64,000 nucleotides of DNA from Rhodeus uyekii (GCA_037043235.1 JAWRVZ010000178.1:1040259-1104258); one strand, 5' to 3'. Numbered from the stretch's first letter, positions 12,794 through 26,261 are shown. Notes: a model not told the origin generated them from the sequence alone. Numbers and translations: made by a program.

Positions 12794-13295
12794 AAAGGCT
12801 GAGACACACCAGGTCGAGAGTAAGCCTGGCTAGTTTTTGCATTCTGCTCCACACGTCCGCTCTTGTTGGGAACTCTGATTGGATGTTCAGATTAGTGGAC
12901 GAGTCAGTGCATGAGAATGAAAGCAAAAGGGACAAAGTCCTACCTGAGTATTCCAAAACACAAATATTTTCATAACATGAGATGCTGAAAATGAAGAAAG
13001 TTATCAACGTAACTGATATTCAAAATTGCTTTATGTAGGTTTCGTATATATATCGGCGTATAACTCGTATATCCTTGTTTCGGTTTCTCCTTTTGAATGA
13101 AGAATATAGACTACTGATATAGACAGTTCATTCCTGACACGCAGGCACAGAACCCACATGCTAGTTTGCAGTCATCTGTAGTCTGTGTGTTCAAGCACAC
13201 TTTTTTGGTCCAGACGCAACCTACGCGAGGCGACAACTCTGCCGGTTTTCATCACTGCTAGTTTTTTGAAGTCTGCTTCGTGTGTCCCAGACTTT
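12794..13295. mobile_element. MITE with imperfect terminal inverted repeats
   Basis: The left end AAAGGCTGAGACACACCAGG and the reverse complement of the right end (AAAGTCTGGGACACACGAAG) agree at most positions. The element is about 502 bp with no transposase frame. GAGACACACC-type ends are familiar from teleost MITEs. The superfamily is not assigned, because the flanking duplication is not clear. Confidence 0.5.
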
Positions 13296-13624
13296 TACCC
13301 AGAGTGTAACAGTGACAGTAGCTTTTTCCAGACAGGGTGAAAGGTAGAATTTTTTTTTTTATGAAAAATGTATTCAGAAGTGAGCGGCTCATCAGCCATT
13401 TATCATTTTTTTCTTTTCAGAGGCAGTTATTTTAGTAATATTTATATACTTTAATAGTTTTTATTAATATTCAGAGTTTAAGTTTTTGTCTTAATTTAGA
13501 TTTATGTCATAATATAAAATATATTTCTAGCTTTGTTTCAGCTAACCAAAAAGGTGTTTACTATAAAAGATTTACCTGTGCACATTATTATTTCTTTCAA
13601 ATTAATATGCATTTGTAATCTTTA

Positions 13625-13840
13625 ATCAAATTGTTGTGGAATTCATTACCTGAACCGGTTAGGAATGTTAGGACACTCTTTGGATTGTTTTAAGCAGTGT
13701 CTCAAAGCATCTTTTTGGTTTTTAATGTATAACTTATTATTGTGTATTTCTTATTTTATTTGTTGTTTTGCAATTTTGTATTGTAATTTGTGCTTTGAGA
13801 TTGAGAAAGGCACAATACAAATAAAATGTATTATTAAATT
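13625..13840 (+). pseudogene. 3' end of a LINE retrotransposon (RT C-terminus plus tail), frameshifted
   Basis: The frame from 13631 reads LLWNSLPEPVRNVRTL and hits a stop at 13691-13693. The next frame, from 13665, continues as SLDCFKQCLKASFW. Together these resemble the C-terminal W-N-S-L-P ... F-K-x-x-L-K motif near the end of many fish LINE ORF2 proteins, broken by one frameshift. Downstream, GCTTTGAGATTGAGAAAGGC followed by ACAATACAAATAAAATG resembles the usual 3' tail of such LINEs (…AAGGCGCTATATAAATAAA…). It is a 5'-truncated, inactive copy. Exact clade not determined. Confidence 0.6.
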
Positions 13841-14370
13841 AACTTCCCCTCCTGTTTGCAGTGACATCAGTGTTTGACAGGGGGATTCTTAGCTGGTTAA
13901 GATGGATTTCTGGTCTTACCTGATTTACGCTGGTTGAGCTTGTTAAATTAAGTGCTTAAAATCAGCAGCCCAGTATAGACTGACTACCTAAGACCCACAA
14001 ACCAGATTACTGGTAGGTTGGTTTTACTCCTCCTTTAGTTATTGTGTGTGAGAGTCTCAAATAGTTTGTTTGCTTCTCTCTCTCTTTAGGAAAAACTGGG
14101 CTGGACGTGTGACTAGATGTCATTGCCATGATGGACGCTATTTTAAATGATAGCTGTTATGAGTTTGACTTTATTCTGGTATTCTTTTCACAATCGAATC
14201 AATCTTCTCAATGGATGTAAAGATCAACTCCTGATTTACATTTTTCCTTTTATTGAGTATTCGGTCTCTCTCAGAAATACATCAAATCATGCAAGTAAAA
14301 TGTGTTGCAAATGTCACATTTGGCATTCATATTCATGAAAAAAAATCATATCGTACATGTTATCAATTTG

Positions 14371-14411
14371 AGAGAGGGAGCGAGAGAGAGAGAGAGGAGA
14401 GAGAAAGAGTC
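14371..14411 (+). repeat. (GA)n microsatellite
   Basis: GAGAGAGGGAGCGAGAGAGA-type run, read directly. Confidence 0.9.
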
Positions 14412-14567
14412 TTGGAAAAAGAACATGACATCACATGTACAGACTCATGAAGGATGTGAAAATCATTAGCGCACTGAAAGAGAGTAATAAAAAGAGCAAA
14501 TGACTTTATGTCAGCTATTTTATGTTGGGGGAGAGAGGGATGCAGCCATAAAATGAGTGAGAGATAG

Positions 14568-14589
14568 ATAGAGCTGCAGAGAGAGAGAA

Positions 14590-14622
<33 letters not shown>

Positions 14623-14655
14623 TGGAGAGAGAGAGAGAGGGAGGGAGAGAGTCAA
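14568..14655 (+). repeat. (GA)n microsatellite, interrupted
   Basis: An imperfect GA array of about 85 bp. It generates the Ser/Leu-rich minus frame of 140 codons (14363-14785), which is not a gene. Confidence 0.9.
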
Positions 14656-14892
14656 AAGTCAAACGGCACATTTCATCTTCTCCACTCTCTGGCATGCTGT
14701 AAATCAACCACAAACACTGTGACCAGCCACACGCACACATTGAAAGCTTCTGCACCAAGACACACACGCACAACACCATATACACTGATTAATAGTGTCA
14801 GGATGTACTTACAGTATAGCGCCACAGTGTTACCATGTTTTATGTACTAACCATAATATGGTAATACATTAAAGTAATACAAGGAACACATT

Positions 14893-15179
<287 letters not shown>

Positions 15180-15199
15180 AAAACCAGAAATGCTGTCAT

Positions 15200-18100
15200 T
15201 TATATACCGTGAAGTCTAAAACTGTAAATCTACTTTTAAGAAAATTTGGAAATGAATGCAATTTTGAAGAAAAAGAAAATAAATTGATAAATAAATACGA
15301 TTCAGCACCATTTCTAGTCAAAGCAGATTTGTGAATTAATCATTTTACTTTCACTCATTATTTGGGTAATAAAATTTGTAATGGGAAAAAAATACCGAAA
15401 AGCATATTGGCCACTTTTAGACCCAACGTTATATGATACTCTTATGGTACTTCAAAAAAAAGTGCTATAATATTACTACAGTTGGAGTCAACCATGATAT
15501 TTCCATTGAATATTGCTATGGCCACAACACCATGTTACTTGCTTATAACGGTCCTCACAAAAAACAGCTCTGGTGTGACTGAAAGAATGGTCCGTGCGAA
15601 GGGCCGGCAGGTCCAAAGGCCTGGCATCAGGTGGTCATTGATTAAGTGGCTGGCTGACTGTGTTGTATTCCTCCTGACCTCAAAGACATCTCATGCATGC
15701 ACATTCAGCATAGGTGAGACAGGATGCTGGATTTATGGGTCCGGTGACAAAGCCTTATTAATTCCCCCTCCCGGTGTGAACCCGGACCGTCACACCGCAA
15801 TAAACATTAGTTCTGAATAGAAATCACACATGCAGGTATACAACTTACTAATGAAGATCTGATCAAGTAATAAAGCATGTTTTTAATGGGCTTTTACACT
15901 AATACAGACCCTCGGCTTGTCCTCTTGGATGACCGTCCCACTCCGGCAGTGCTTTTTTTCCCCGAGGCCATGAGAAACAGACGTCTTACTAAAACCACAG
16001 GCTGAAGTTGTTCATGTGAGTGGGTGAGAGTTTTGTGGTAATTAAATGGACAGTTTATGCAAATGCGCGCGTGTTTGGGTGTGTAATTTTTGCTGTATGT
16101 TGCTGATGGGGATGAGCTGGCTTTTAAATGGGTCGGAAATGAGGCAATTTGCTCCACGAGAATAATGCTTTCATCTGCATGAGCTGCAACACATGTGCTT
16201 GATAATTCACAACCCTCATGTTCACACACACATTCTGCAATGCTGTGCAATTACTGTGTCCTTGTTCTGTCCCCTTTAAATGTCACCATGTGTGCACTAG
16301 AGCAAAGGCTTGTCAAGAGAGAGAAGGGAGCGTTACTGTGAGTTTACATGCACCTGATGGGTTTTGCGTTCTTTAGTGTGGAGGTTTTAAATCAGGCTTG
16401 CACTTTGAGAATCCCACAAGAATGCCACCGAGGCTGCCACCAACTCATTAACTAACTAAGTTTGGCCAAACCAAGTCTGAAATTTGCTCTTTACCTTCCT
16501 GCTGCATAGTGTTTGAGCACTTCCTCTGTCGATTTTAATCTCAAGGTGAATGTTCATGTGGGGACTTGCCATCTGTCATTTACCGCCTACAATCACGTTG
16601 TTTAAATAAGGCACTTGGACTTCTTAAAGACAAAATCAGGGATACGTGCTAGCCTCATCCATCCATTTTTCTATTTTGTGTTTTTTTATTTATTCAAATA
16701 ATTGATACCTCTGGTATCATTCAAAAGCAGTTTCACGTTATGTAAAGTTGGAATGCAGCACGTTCCAACATTGCTTGGCAGCCGTAAACAACCTACAGTT
16801 ACTTTTAAGCCTGATGCGTGCAGCTTAGCTCAATGTGTCAAAAACTGAATTGCTCCCTTTGTAATCTAGAAAGCTGTCTAAACTGGAAGTGCCCATCTTT
16901 GACACAGTTTGGTGAGTAAACTTGTGCTGCAGGTATACCATGGTATAGCAGAACCCATCCTTTCTTGACTATTTCTTTCAATCACTTACACCTATCAATT
17001 GATTTTATAGGGTTTTTAAAGTGCAGAATGAACATTAACCACAATACACACTGTATGCACCATGCTCTTTTACATTTACAAGTTGGGTTGCTTTAAAAAG
17101 CCTTTATTCATTATCAGCTGAGCTGCTGTCAACATAAACTAGCTTATTATGGGACGGTCATTTTTAATCATTTGGGGAAGGACGCGCTACACTTGAACCG
17201 ATACAGTTCAACGGTTCTATCAACTCATACGCCTCTCTCTTTTTCCCTCTCTCACTGTTTTTATTAAAATCAGGAGTGAACTTGAATTATATAATACTAA
17301 TCTCATCAATAAGCAAGCAATCCGGTTACATACAGCTGCAGGCGCAGCTGTTTGTGTGTATAACGCCACCTACACACTAGAAAAGCTTTGGAGGATTTGA
17401 CAGATATGAATGTCTAAAATTCCACCCTTTGAAATCAAGCGGGAATAAAGTGATTTGAATTTCCTCGGCCCGCCTTTCAAAAATGCCTATTGGTTAACCA
17501 TATGCAAATTGACATTTCACAACCTTTGTTCACATGACCGAGCGTAATGTTTTTTCTTCTCTGCCCTTGCACCATTCCTATTGAAATGAATGTTTTTGCA
17601 GCATTATCTCCAGCATGTTGCGCTGCATAATGTACTTTTTTATTAGTTTGAATAAAAAGGTCATGGTCCTAAGAGAGCGTTGAGAGTACAGTGTGCTTAT
17701 AAAGAGTGGAGAGCGAAACAGAAGGTGGTCGGTACTTGTTCACTTTAAGGTGAGCCCAGTGTAGCATATTGATTTTGTGTGTATTGAGTGTGTGGGTACA
17801 GAAAGTGGGTTTAGCCGGTGACCGCATTACTTAGGCTTGATTGGAGCAGCGAGAAAAGAATGTGAAGAAAGACTGAACAATGTTTGAGATGGACGGAGGG
17901 GGAAGGAGCGAGACCAGGGGTCGGGATGAATGACAGGGAAGTGAGTATAGAGTAATGAACGAAATATCATTGAGTCCTCCCTAATGAAGACAAATGGAGG
18001 TCCGAGCCTGATGGTGATTACGATGGTTCGCTGTGGTAACAGGGTGGCAAATGCATAATTTTCAAACATTTCCCATAAGAGCAGCTATAATAGCCCCCTG

Positions 18101-18960
18101 AGTCTGAGGTAACAGGGCCATCACATCACTGCCTCGCATTGCATCGCTACGACAACCACTCTCTTCCAGCTGTTGCCAGGCACCGGTCACCATGGAGATG
18201 TAATATAGGCTGGGGTTAAGAGTTAGGGTAACGGACTGGTGGGGGTGGGGGTTCTTGACTGTTGAGGGTTCTGTATGTTTATGTGCCTGTTGCAAAGGTG
18301 TCGGCATTTCAAGGTCAGGTTGTAGCAGTGTTTTTTTTTTATATGCATTAGAGAATGCTAATGGAGAGACAATGATAGGAATGGGCATGGAATATTATTA
18401 GTAATATTGCACACTTCACCTGACAGCCAAAGAGAGAGAGAGCAAATGAGTAAAATGCAAGAATAAGATAAAAGGTAATGACCAAGATAAATGTGAAGTG
18501 AGAGAAACAGAGCGAGAAAGAGCTGGGAAGAGTGGTGACCCTCTCTGACACTAATGGATGGTCCACAGAAGAGTGACACATACCCTTTTTCCACCCATCT
18601 CTCTAATGATGTACTGTACCAGTCATGGCAAAGATGACGCATACAGAGTCTGTCGAAAAAGAGTGGGGTCATTGATGTTATGAATGGCGTAATTATTAAC
18701 ACATGAATATGTTGTTGTTTAAGGATTTATGCATGGTATTGTTCTTAGTGTGACATAAGGTTAAAAAAACAAAGTCTCGGATGTTGTATCCTGGACTTGT
18801 CCAATCATTTGGTCAAGTTTAATTCCACCCTTTTTTTTAAGATTGACTGCAAGCTCTCAAATTTGTGTAATACCCACATCTCAATAAACAATCAACAACT
18901 GATGAATTGAACCAAGTCCCCACCCTACTTTTTTTATGCACTCAGGTGTTTGACACAATT
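15200..18960. other. Unique stretch without a supported gene
   Basis: No repeat terminus recognised. A 112-codon + frame at 15482-15820 has no domain or similarity I can name and no clear splice context. An octamer ATGCAAAT lies at 17502-17509. The 18095-18210 block is less AT-rich and carries two RFX-like motifs. Confidence 0.4.
18172..18199 (+). promoter_or_regulatory. Pair of RFX-like motifs
   Basis: GTTGCCAGGCACC (18172-18184) and GTCACCATGGAGAT (18186-18199) each resemble an X-box with one or more mismatches, separated by one base. Motif resemblance only. Confidence 0.3.
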
Positions 18961-18972
18961 TTGATGTTGCTT

Positions 18973-18996
18973 CTTTTTCACTTTAAAGTGAAAAAG
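18973..18996. repeat. Perfect 24-bp palindrome
   Basis: CTTTTTCACTTT followed directly by AAAGTGAAAAAG; every position is self-complementary. A further CTTTAAAG lies 15 bp downstream. Confidence 0.9.
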
Positions 18997-19964
18997 TGGA
19001 CTTTAAAGGACACACCAGACTTTAATAAATATACATCTTGATTCAATATTGATTCATTTGGATAAATATCAGGTACAGTAGCTTCATGTTCTCAAAGGAA
19101 AAAAATCTCCAAACTAATGCTGTAAACTCACAGCATTACAGCCTTGCAAGCTGGCATTATTATTAAAAGTTAAAATTGACAGCTCAAATGAATATAATGC
19201 GTTTATATTCTGTCATATATACTGTCAAAACTTTTGTAAAACGTCAGAATTTTGTAATAAAATTGATAGAATATGAAAGAAGAGATTTAAAATAACCAGC
19301 TCTGTCTTGTCTGTTGGTGTCAATGTCCTCTTTGCTTCGCGATTTTTCACTACATGAGAAGCTTGAGAGCATGAGAGCATGAGAACAGTGTCGATTATTT
19401 GCATGAGTCTCACACTGAATACGTGAGAGTTAGCAGCCCTGGTAATAAAGCACTTTGTATGTTGCACTGATATATTTCCACAGCACATCTAAGTTAGCCT
19501 ACCATTCATTAAGCAATGCTGCAAACCTTTAGTAGTAGAGCTAAGCAGCCTTTTTTCATTCCACATCCCTAGCTTGGCAATTTTTGAAGCGCTGCCCCTG
19601 CTGTGCCTCCATACCTGCCTCTGACAGAGGATTTATAAGGGACCATCATGCTGTTTTATTAAAGTCCATTAAAGGAAAATGGTGCTGTATCTTCTGGGGT
19701 CATTTACTGGAGATCCCTGCACTTCGTTAGTTTAGCTATTATTAAAAAAGAGCTCCAAGCTGAGTTCAAATCGCCTAATACCATTTATATCTTTCCAGCT
19801 CTGGTCCACTGACATAAAATCATGAATATCAAAATGGCTGCCAGTGCAAAGGTGCCTCCGGGTCTTTGTGGTCCTCAGGTGCTGATGAAAACATGGATTT
19901 TCAGATCGATCCCAGTGTTTAGCAGTTGTAATAGAAGCACAAAGCTGATCAGAGTTCATTGGAG

Positions 19965-19978
19965 TGTTGCCATGGCTG
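19965..19978 (+). promoter_or_regulatory. RFX-like motif
   Basis: GTTGCCATGGCTGT has a perfect left half site and a degenerate right half of the RFX consensus GTTGCCATGGCAAC. Confidence 0.35.
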
Positions 19979-20455
19979 TTTAGTGACTTCTATGGCATTA
20001 GCATTAGCATCGTGAGTTATGTACACATGTCAGTTTAGTTTGCCCTCTTATATTCATAGCAGAAAAGTTAATGTCTCCCAAAGCTACTTCCTAATTAGCA
20101 TCCTTCCTCCACCTCGATTATATTAACCACTAATGTACACAGAACACAGACCTGTTAGTGTGACGTTAGCAAGTAGCGCTACAGTCTTTATTAAAATATG
20201 TTTGTTTAGGGCTGTTTTAGCGTGTGCCGTTAGAGGCATTTAACTACCTGCTCTGTCGAAGTCTAGAGTCGTTTATTAAGAGCTTTTTCTCCCAAAGCAC
20301 ATTTGTTTTCCTGCAGAAGCTTTTATACAAGTGTTTAAGTAGGACGTTTGTTCCCTTGGGTAGAGAGAGGCGCGCCCACAGGTTACACTGCACAGGTGTG
20401 GTGATTTACTACAGCCTCCCGCTGTGCTTCAACAACAGCTTTACCTTGCCGCAGT

Positions 20456-20498
20456 CTGTGTGTGTGTGTGCCTGTGTGTGTGCCTGTGTGTGTGTTTG
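20456..20498 (+). repeat. (GT)n microsatellite with CC interruptions
   Basis: TGTGTGTGTGCC repeated, read directly. Confidence 0.9.
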
Positions 20499-20580
20499 AA
20501 AGAAGCTGTTGTAGTGTCCCACTGTCCATGCGTCTGAGCACTGCGCCAAGGATTAGCATTTATTCAGCTCCCTTCTCCTC

Positions 20581-20603
20581 ATTTATTTATTTATTTATTT
20601 ATT
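20581..20603 (+). repeat. (TTTA)n microsatellite
   Basis: ATTTATTTATTTATTTATTT, read directly. Confidence 0.9.
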
Positions 20604-21948
20604 CGTGGGAGTTTTTTAAGCTAATTAGTTTGTATCCAGGGGAAAACTGTAATTGTGTCCGGGGGGATCAATAGGGAGGGGTGGGGGTGTTTGAGATGCA
20701 TCCAAAACTCTGGCTTGAGAAAATGGAGAGAGATTTTGGGAGTAGACGGTGACCGATAATGAGACCTTTCTCAGAAAATAAAATGTGTTTTCTACAGCCA
20801 GTGAAAGTTTCTTGGGCCGGATCCTATTCTAAACACCTTTCTGTACATTTCACCTCAGAAAAGTCAGCTCCAGATCAGAAAAACTTTTGAGATTAAGAAT
20901 GCAAGATTTTATCCATTTTCATCAATGTCTGATCAAAAACATTTAAGCCAGAGAACTGAACCTTCTACTGGACCTACTGGACCTGAGATCTGGAAGGTTT
21001 CGTCTTTGTGCAGAGTCTGCATTATTATTTTTTTGTAGTAGTTCCTGTATGGGTGATAAAATTGTTGTTTTCTACAGTTGTATCTCTTTATTCCTTCACA
21101 CAAACGCTTGTCAACATGGGCATCTATTGTTTACAGTGTTTCATTGTTTTTGTTGTTCCATCTCTTTCACTTCATTTTCCCCTGTAAAACAACGGTCCAG
21201 GCAAGTGTTCTTGTGGAACAGCTTATTAAATATCAGAGAACAAAATATCAATTCACATCTGCCCTAGTGTACATCTAAAAATCAAAGTATGCTTTGGGCT
21301 TTAGCTTGCTAACTGAAAAACTTCTAAATGTTTAATTTTACCATTCAGTTTCGTGATTAATACTAAATACACAGCAGAATGATTTTCTATAGTTTCTAAC
21401 AAGGCACCAAACTGAGTGCTCATAAATGTTTTTTTTTGCTTTGGGGTCCCAGGTAATGTTTTGTTGGTGGGTAAAGTTTTCTAAGCAACTGTTTGGATAT
21501 TTAGCTAACAGTAAATTGTTAAGTGTCTAACAAAAATTGTTAGGATATTTGTGCACTTTATAAAGTCTTCTGCGGAGATCCAGGAGAAATTATAGAGTTC
21601 GTCAAGAACAGAACCAGAAATGCGGGCCTTATCGCGTTAGGCTTGCCTCAGATTTTCTCATACCCTTTTTCAATTTTGTGGAAAAGGGTTTGAGAGAAAG
21701 ATAGAGATTGAAATATAGAGTTGTGGAAATTGTGTAGATGGGGAAGATGAGACTATGTTGAGGCATTACAGAGAAGCTTTGAGTACGGTGTGTTTCAGGT
21801 GATTTGTTTCTGCAAAACTACTTGTGTTGAGATTGAAATGTTTGTCAGAGATGTCAACCTTCACTGTGAGTTTAGCTAACAGTGCGTTTTTACAGACAGC
21901 ATTCTTACATCATTTATTTTCACATTCAGTTTGTGTAAGCGCACTAGA

Positions 21949-21972
21949 GGGGGGGGGGGGGGGGGGGGGGGG
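21949..21972 (+). repeat. Run of 24 guanines
   Basis: Twenty-four consecutive G, able in principle to form a G-quadruplex. Its length is likely to be unreliable in the assembly. Confidence 0.95.
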
Positions 21973-22272
21973 TGATGGAAGTGGAGTGATAGAGTGCTTT
22001 GGCAGTCACAGATAGGGGAGAATTACAGTGGAATGAAACTGAATAGCGAGAGGGGTTATGAATATTATTCCTCCACTGGGGAGTTTTTACCTCCTGTCAA
22101 TCACTGCAGTAATCTGAAACCTTCCCTCCTCTTTCACATCACACACTCACTTGTTTTGTCCATGACTCAAAATATCTCTTTCATGTCCTCAATTCTCCAT
22201 CCTCAAGTATCTATCTAATCCTAGCAAACCAGGCAATTAAACTGACATTGCTTCTGTTCTTAATTTCAGATG

Positions 22273-22290
22273 TTTTTTTTTTTTTTTTTT
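22273..22290 (+). repeat. T18 homopolymer
   Basis: Eighteen consecutive T followed by AAATAAAG. Confidence 0.95.
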
Positions 22291-22527
22291 AAATAAAGCA
22301 TATAGTTTAGTCTCTGAAATAAATGCATTAAGCTGGGCTGCAGTTCATACACACTAATGAAATTCTGGGATTTCAAAATCACGTGTTTTCAGGGTATTTA
22401 CTGCATTCAATGAGGGAGGTTGAGACCTTTAAGGAATAAAGCATTCTCTAGGTATGCAGGTATTAGTATAATAAGTAGAATTGCTGAATATATTTCTTAG
22501 ATATGTACATAGAAAATCATAAATTGT

Positions 22528-22549
22528 AAAAAAAAAAAAAAAAAAAAAA
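22528..22549 (+). repeat. A22 homopolymer
   Basis: Twenty-two consecutive A followed by GGAAAGAAAA. Confidence 0.95.
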
Positions 22550-23702
22550 GGAAAGAAAAAAAGTGGTATTACAAGGCATATATTCAGATATGGGGGATGT
22601 TAGTCTGCCAAGTTACATAACTACTATAAACAGAAATGTTTTAGGCTAATGAAATATTTTAGTCAGCAGAAGATAATTTTATTCCAATTATTATTGTTAA
22701 TAAATGTTAGAATTTCTGAACATACTACTATCGGAGATGTTTTAATTTTTTATAAAAGCAATAAGCCAAGCTGTCTTTCAGTCATTTTTTTTTCATAGTT
22801 AACGCTGTCTGTTGTGCCTAATTATAGCTCATTGTAAAATCACTGCAGTCATCTCACATAACTTATTGATATTGTATTTCCCTTTAGAATTCCTCTTCAT
22901 GTATCCTACTCCATTACTTTCATTCTTCCTGTAGTTTCACGGTTCACATTTATGTCTGTATTTTATATGGTCGGCAGTACTATTCACTGTTGTGACTGAG
23001 ACTGTCCATTCAGAGGCTTTATTGAAGCATAAGGATGGGCACAAATGAACAGTTGAATCACTTAGCCTTGATCATGTTCAGTTTCCAAAGAGCGAGAGCT
23101 CTTTTCCCCCCATTAAACCTGTATACCATGTAGAATGAACATGTTATTGATTTCTATTGTATATGTGTTCACAGCGGCTTCTGTATTATTGTGCCTACAA
23201 GGACATTCAGAGGTTTTGTATTCATATATTTATTTCACAGTCTACTTCATTGTCAGTCTATCATTCCTTTTTTTGTCTTAAGGACAAATTTGTCTTGTTC
23301 AATATCCACTTAGGCTAGGCATCCTCTCTCATATGATCACACTTCTCAGACATGAACAAGGACTCTTAAGTCCTTTTCACACTAGTCTTAGTCACTACTC
23401 CCAGAGTTATGACTAAAGAACAGAAGGTCTGATCCACATTGTAGATAATTCTGAACCATCCACTTATACAGGAAGACCATCTGATAGTAGCTAAAACAGT
23501 CAATTTTATTTGATTCCCAAGGAATATGGGATAATGTGATTAATATGTATGATATAAAATAGTTAATAGCTTTATTAGTCAGCCAATAAGATTTGAATTT
23601 GCCATGTCAATTAAGTGCATAGGTGTTCAACTGTATTCAACTGCCTTAAGTAGGTTGTTATTTCAGTATTATTTTCAGATGCTAATATAGCATATAGAAA
23701 TA

Positions 23703-24362
23703 CAGTAATCTCTCACCACTTCGCGCTTCAAGTTTCGCGGCCTCAGTGTGTCGCGGATTTTTCAAAAATATTAACTGAAAAATAAAACATTTTGTCAAAA
23801 AATATTGCCATATCGGCAGCCGTATTGTGGAAAGCAGTATCTTTTCATCGTGATATGAGAGAAACGGTTTCCCAGGATGCCAGACAACGAAAGAAACTCT
23901 CTCAGAGGCTTTGTACACACCCACGGGCACTCAGACAAGACACGTGATTGGTTCCTGGCGCGAGATCGACCAATGAGAGCACGAGTGGAGTGGGAGCCTC
24001 TTCGATTCTCCCAGAAGCAAATGTTGACGATTCAGCGCCGATCTCTGACAGTGAGAAGCTTCCCGAACTGATTTAAAGGCCTCATTATACCAGTGCAGTA
24101 ACACCAACATCATCACATTCATCGAACCGTAGAGGAATGTCATCGTTGTCATTACTGGAGTCAAGTCTCAAGATACTACTGTCATTGAGTGTAGAACACC
24201 ATAATATGTATCAAATGAGAGAGAGAGAGTAAATGTATAATATTAAGGTTTTATAATTAAATATACATATAAATATACATATTTAAAAAATTCTGGTACC
24301 TACCTAAGGGTAAATTCCAAAGGGTCCAGTATCCATTAACCGTGACAAACGAGGGATTACTG
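23703..24362. mobile_element. Tigger-like (Tc1/mariner) non-autonomous element, copy 1
   Basis: It starts CAGTAATCTCTCACCACTTC and ends GACAAACGAGGGATTACTG, so the ends are inverted (CAGTAATCYCTCR), and TA lies on both sides (23701-23702 and 24363-24364). The CAGTAATCCCTCG end followed by TTTCGCGGCC is typical of Tigger-type elements. Length 660 bp with no transposase. The left 290 bp match copy 2 (28164-28541) closely, including AACGGTTTCCCAGGATGCCA. After about 23990 the two diverge, so this copy carries extra or different internal sequence. Confidence 0.8.
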
Positions 24363-24479
24363 TACTGTCAGAAAGTTGGCTTGATGTTGGGCAATCAATA
24401 GTCGCAGATTTAGCAAGCTACACATTTTAAGTTGCATGATTCTAACTTAAATACTATTTGAAGATGATGACTTACAAAG

Positions 24480-24985
24480 TACCAACTATATAGTGTTCAT
24501 GTAGATGGCAGGCATGATACTCATTTTAGTTTGCTATGTATTTCACTCATACACTAAATATACCATAATTTAATAACATTTGAAACATATGTAAAGTGTT
24601 TATGTAAGTGTCAGGCATGATACACACCTTTAGATTGTTGATTAAAAAATAAATAAAAAAGGTGTGCATCATGCTGGACAAATATCTAAATACTTTGCAT
24701 GAATACATATGTTTTTATGACTGTAGGTCACAGCACTATTGAAGTTAGAAGTGTATCAGTCTACTGTATTTACTGTATCAGTCTAATAAGCCACTTTAAG
24801 CATTTTCTTTGTAACGGGTTTCTGTTGAAGGGAAACTTGAAACTTTGCAATTTAAGTTGATGTTCTGAATGCATCTTACCTGGATATAGCATGCACACCA
24901 ATAATGTTTATTCCGAGTTTGGTCTTGTATCAGTCCATTAAGCCACATTAAGCATTTTTCACATTAAGTGTTGTAGGAATGATGT
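24480..24985. repeat. Degenerate local duplications
   Basis: GTGTTCATGTAGATGGCAGG (24492) recurs as GTGTTTATGTAAGTGTCAGG (about 24596), both followed by CATGATAC. GTATCAGTCTAATAAGCCAC (24775) recurs as GTATCAGTCCATTAAGCCAC (24927). These are two separate old local duplications. Confidence 0.6.
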
Positions 24986-24999
24986 ATGAGAGTGTAACC

Positions 25000-26255
25000 C
25001 CAGTAGTATTACAGCACAGTGTTGTACAAGCTATAATATAAGTAAACAACCAAGATGTCATTCCACAGATTTAACATTTGATCTGTACATCAGCATCAGG
25101 GAAATAATGTTATAACCTTGTTTGCATGAGAGAAAGCTGCTTATATGAGCACAGGGAAAGTAACTCTGAAGATATTGAATTAATTGTAAACAGTTTTTGT
25201 CTTAATCAGCTTTTCCACATATACAGTATACGGTCCTGGATAATCATCACATATCCTTAACTGCTCCATTTCTGTAAATCAGTTTTTGTGAATGAATGAC
25301 CTATTCATCACCACCGCTTGCACCTCCTGCTGGTGAACTGACTAACAGCAGATGGAGATCATGCATAGGCAAATTCGACACTCTATCTCCATTCCTGCTG
25401 TTCCTGAATATGCGCTGTTGATTTTCCATCTGATTTGTGGAAGTGAATTTGTAAAGCGAAATAAAATGTACTGGCGATTGCCTGTCGAATATTATACGCT
25501 GTATTTTCAAACAGACCAAATATCTTGGAAAGTGAAATCTGATAGGTGAATATGGATTATTGAATTTTGATTTTAAATATATGACCATGTTGAATTTCAG
25601 CCCTTATAAATGCAATACATAAAAATGCAAGCACAGTTAATACAATGCTTTTTTTTTAAAAAAATAGTGCAATTCAACAAGCTTTTTTGATTCAAACACA
25701 TTTGGCATTAAGTCTCTTCCATATAGATTTAGTTAACAATACCAATACTGAACAGGTGGCGGATCACTGTCTATACTCCCATTGATGGTCACGGCATAAC
25801 ATAACTTCTCATTTGTATAAAGTTTCCTGCTTAACTTTGCTGTATCGTTTATAGTTGTTTTTGACAGAAATTTCTAACTTGAACGATCCTTTACTGTCTC
25901 TGAATTTGTCCATGTGTCCACTCTCTCAATGCAGACACCAGTCTGTTCTCATAAAGCTCTCTCTGTCTCCAGCTAGCCTGTGTGTCTCTCTCCCTCATTC
26001 TAAGTAATTTTCTCCTTCTTTTTCTCTTTCTTCCTCTCTCCGCTGCTTGGATTCATAGAGAAAGAAATACAATCATTGTTTAGCAGATGTAAACACTGAA
26101 ACGTGTACATGCAAGCACTCAGAGAACTGAAAACATACATGCTCTCGCGGCCTAGGCTTCACTTCAGCATAATAAATAGGTAGTTGTAGGCTGAGCAAGA
26201 GCTGCTTTGCATTCCGTATGAGCTCCTTATTTCAGTAGTGTGAGGCTGATCTGCA
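25000..26255. other. Unique stretch without a supported gene
   Basis: AT-rich. A 65-codon + frame and a 95-codon minus frame overlap at 25301-25588 with no recognisable domain. A C/T-rich patch lies at 25970-26045. Confidence 0.4.
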
Positions 26256-26261
26256 ACGCAC

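Larger units (their letters stand above)
19000..23700. other. Mostly unique stretch with simple repeats
   Basis: No supported gene. Conserved-looking, repeat-free DNA lies at about 19560-20250, including an RFX-like GTTGCCATGGCTGT at 19965-19978. Simple repeats and homopolymers inside are listed separately. Confidence 0.4.

Noticed and set aside
15482..15820. + frame of 112 codons
   Set aside because: No recognisable family and no coding-like neighbours; probably chance.
24480..24985. CRISPR-like direct repeats
   Set aside because: Only two degenerate copies of each phrase, irregular spacing, in a vertebrate intron.
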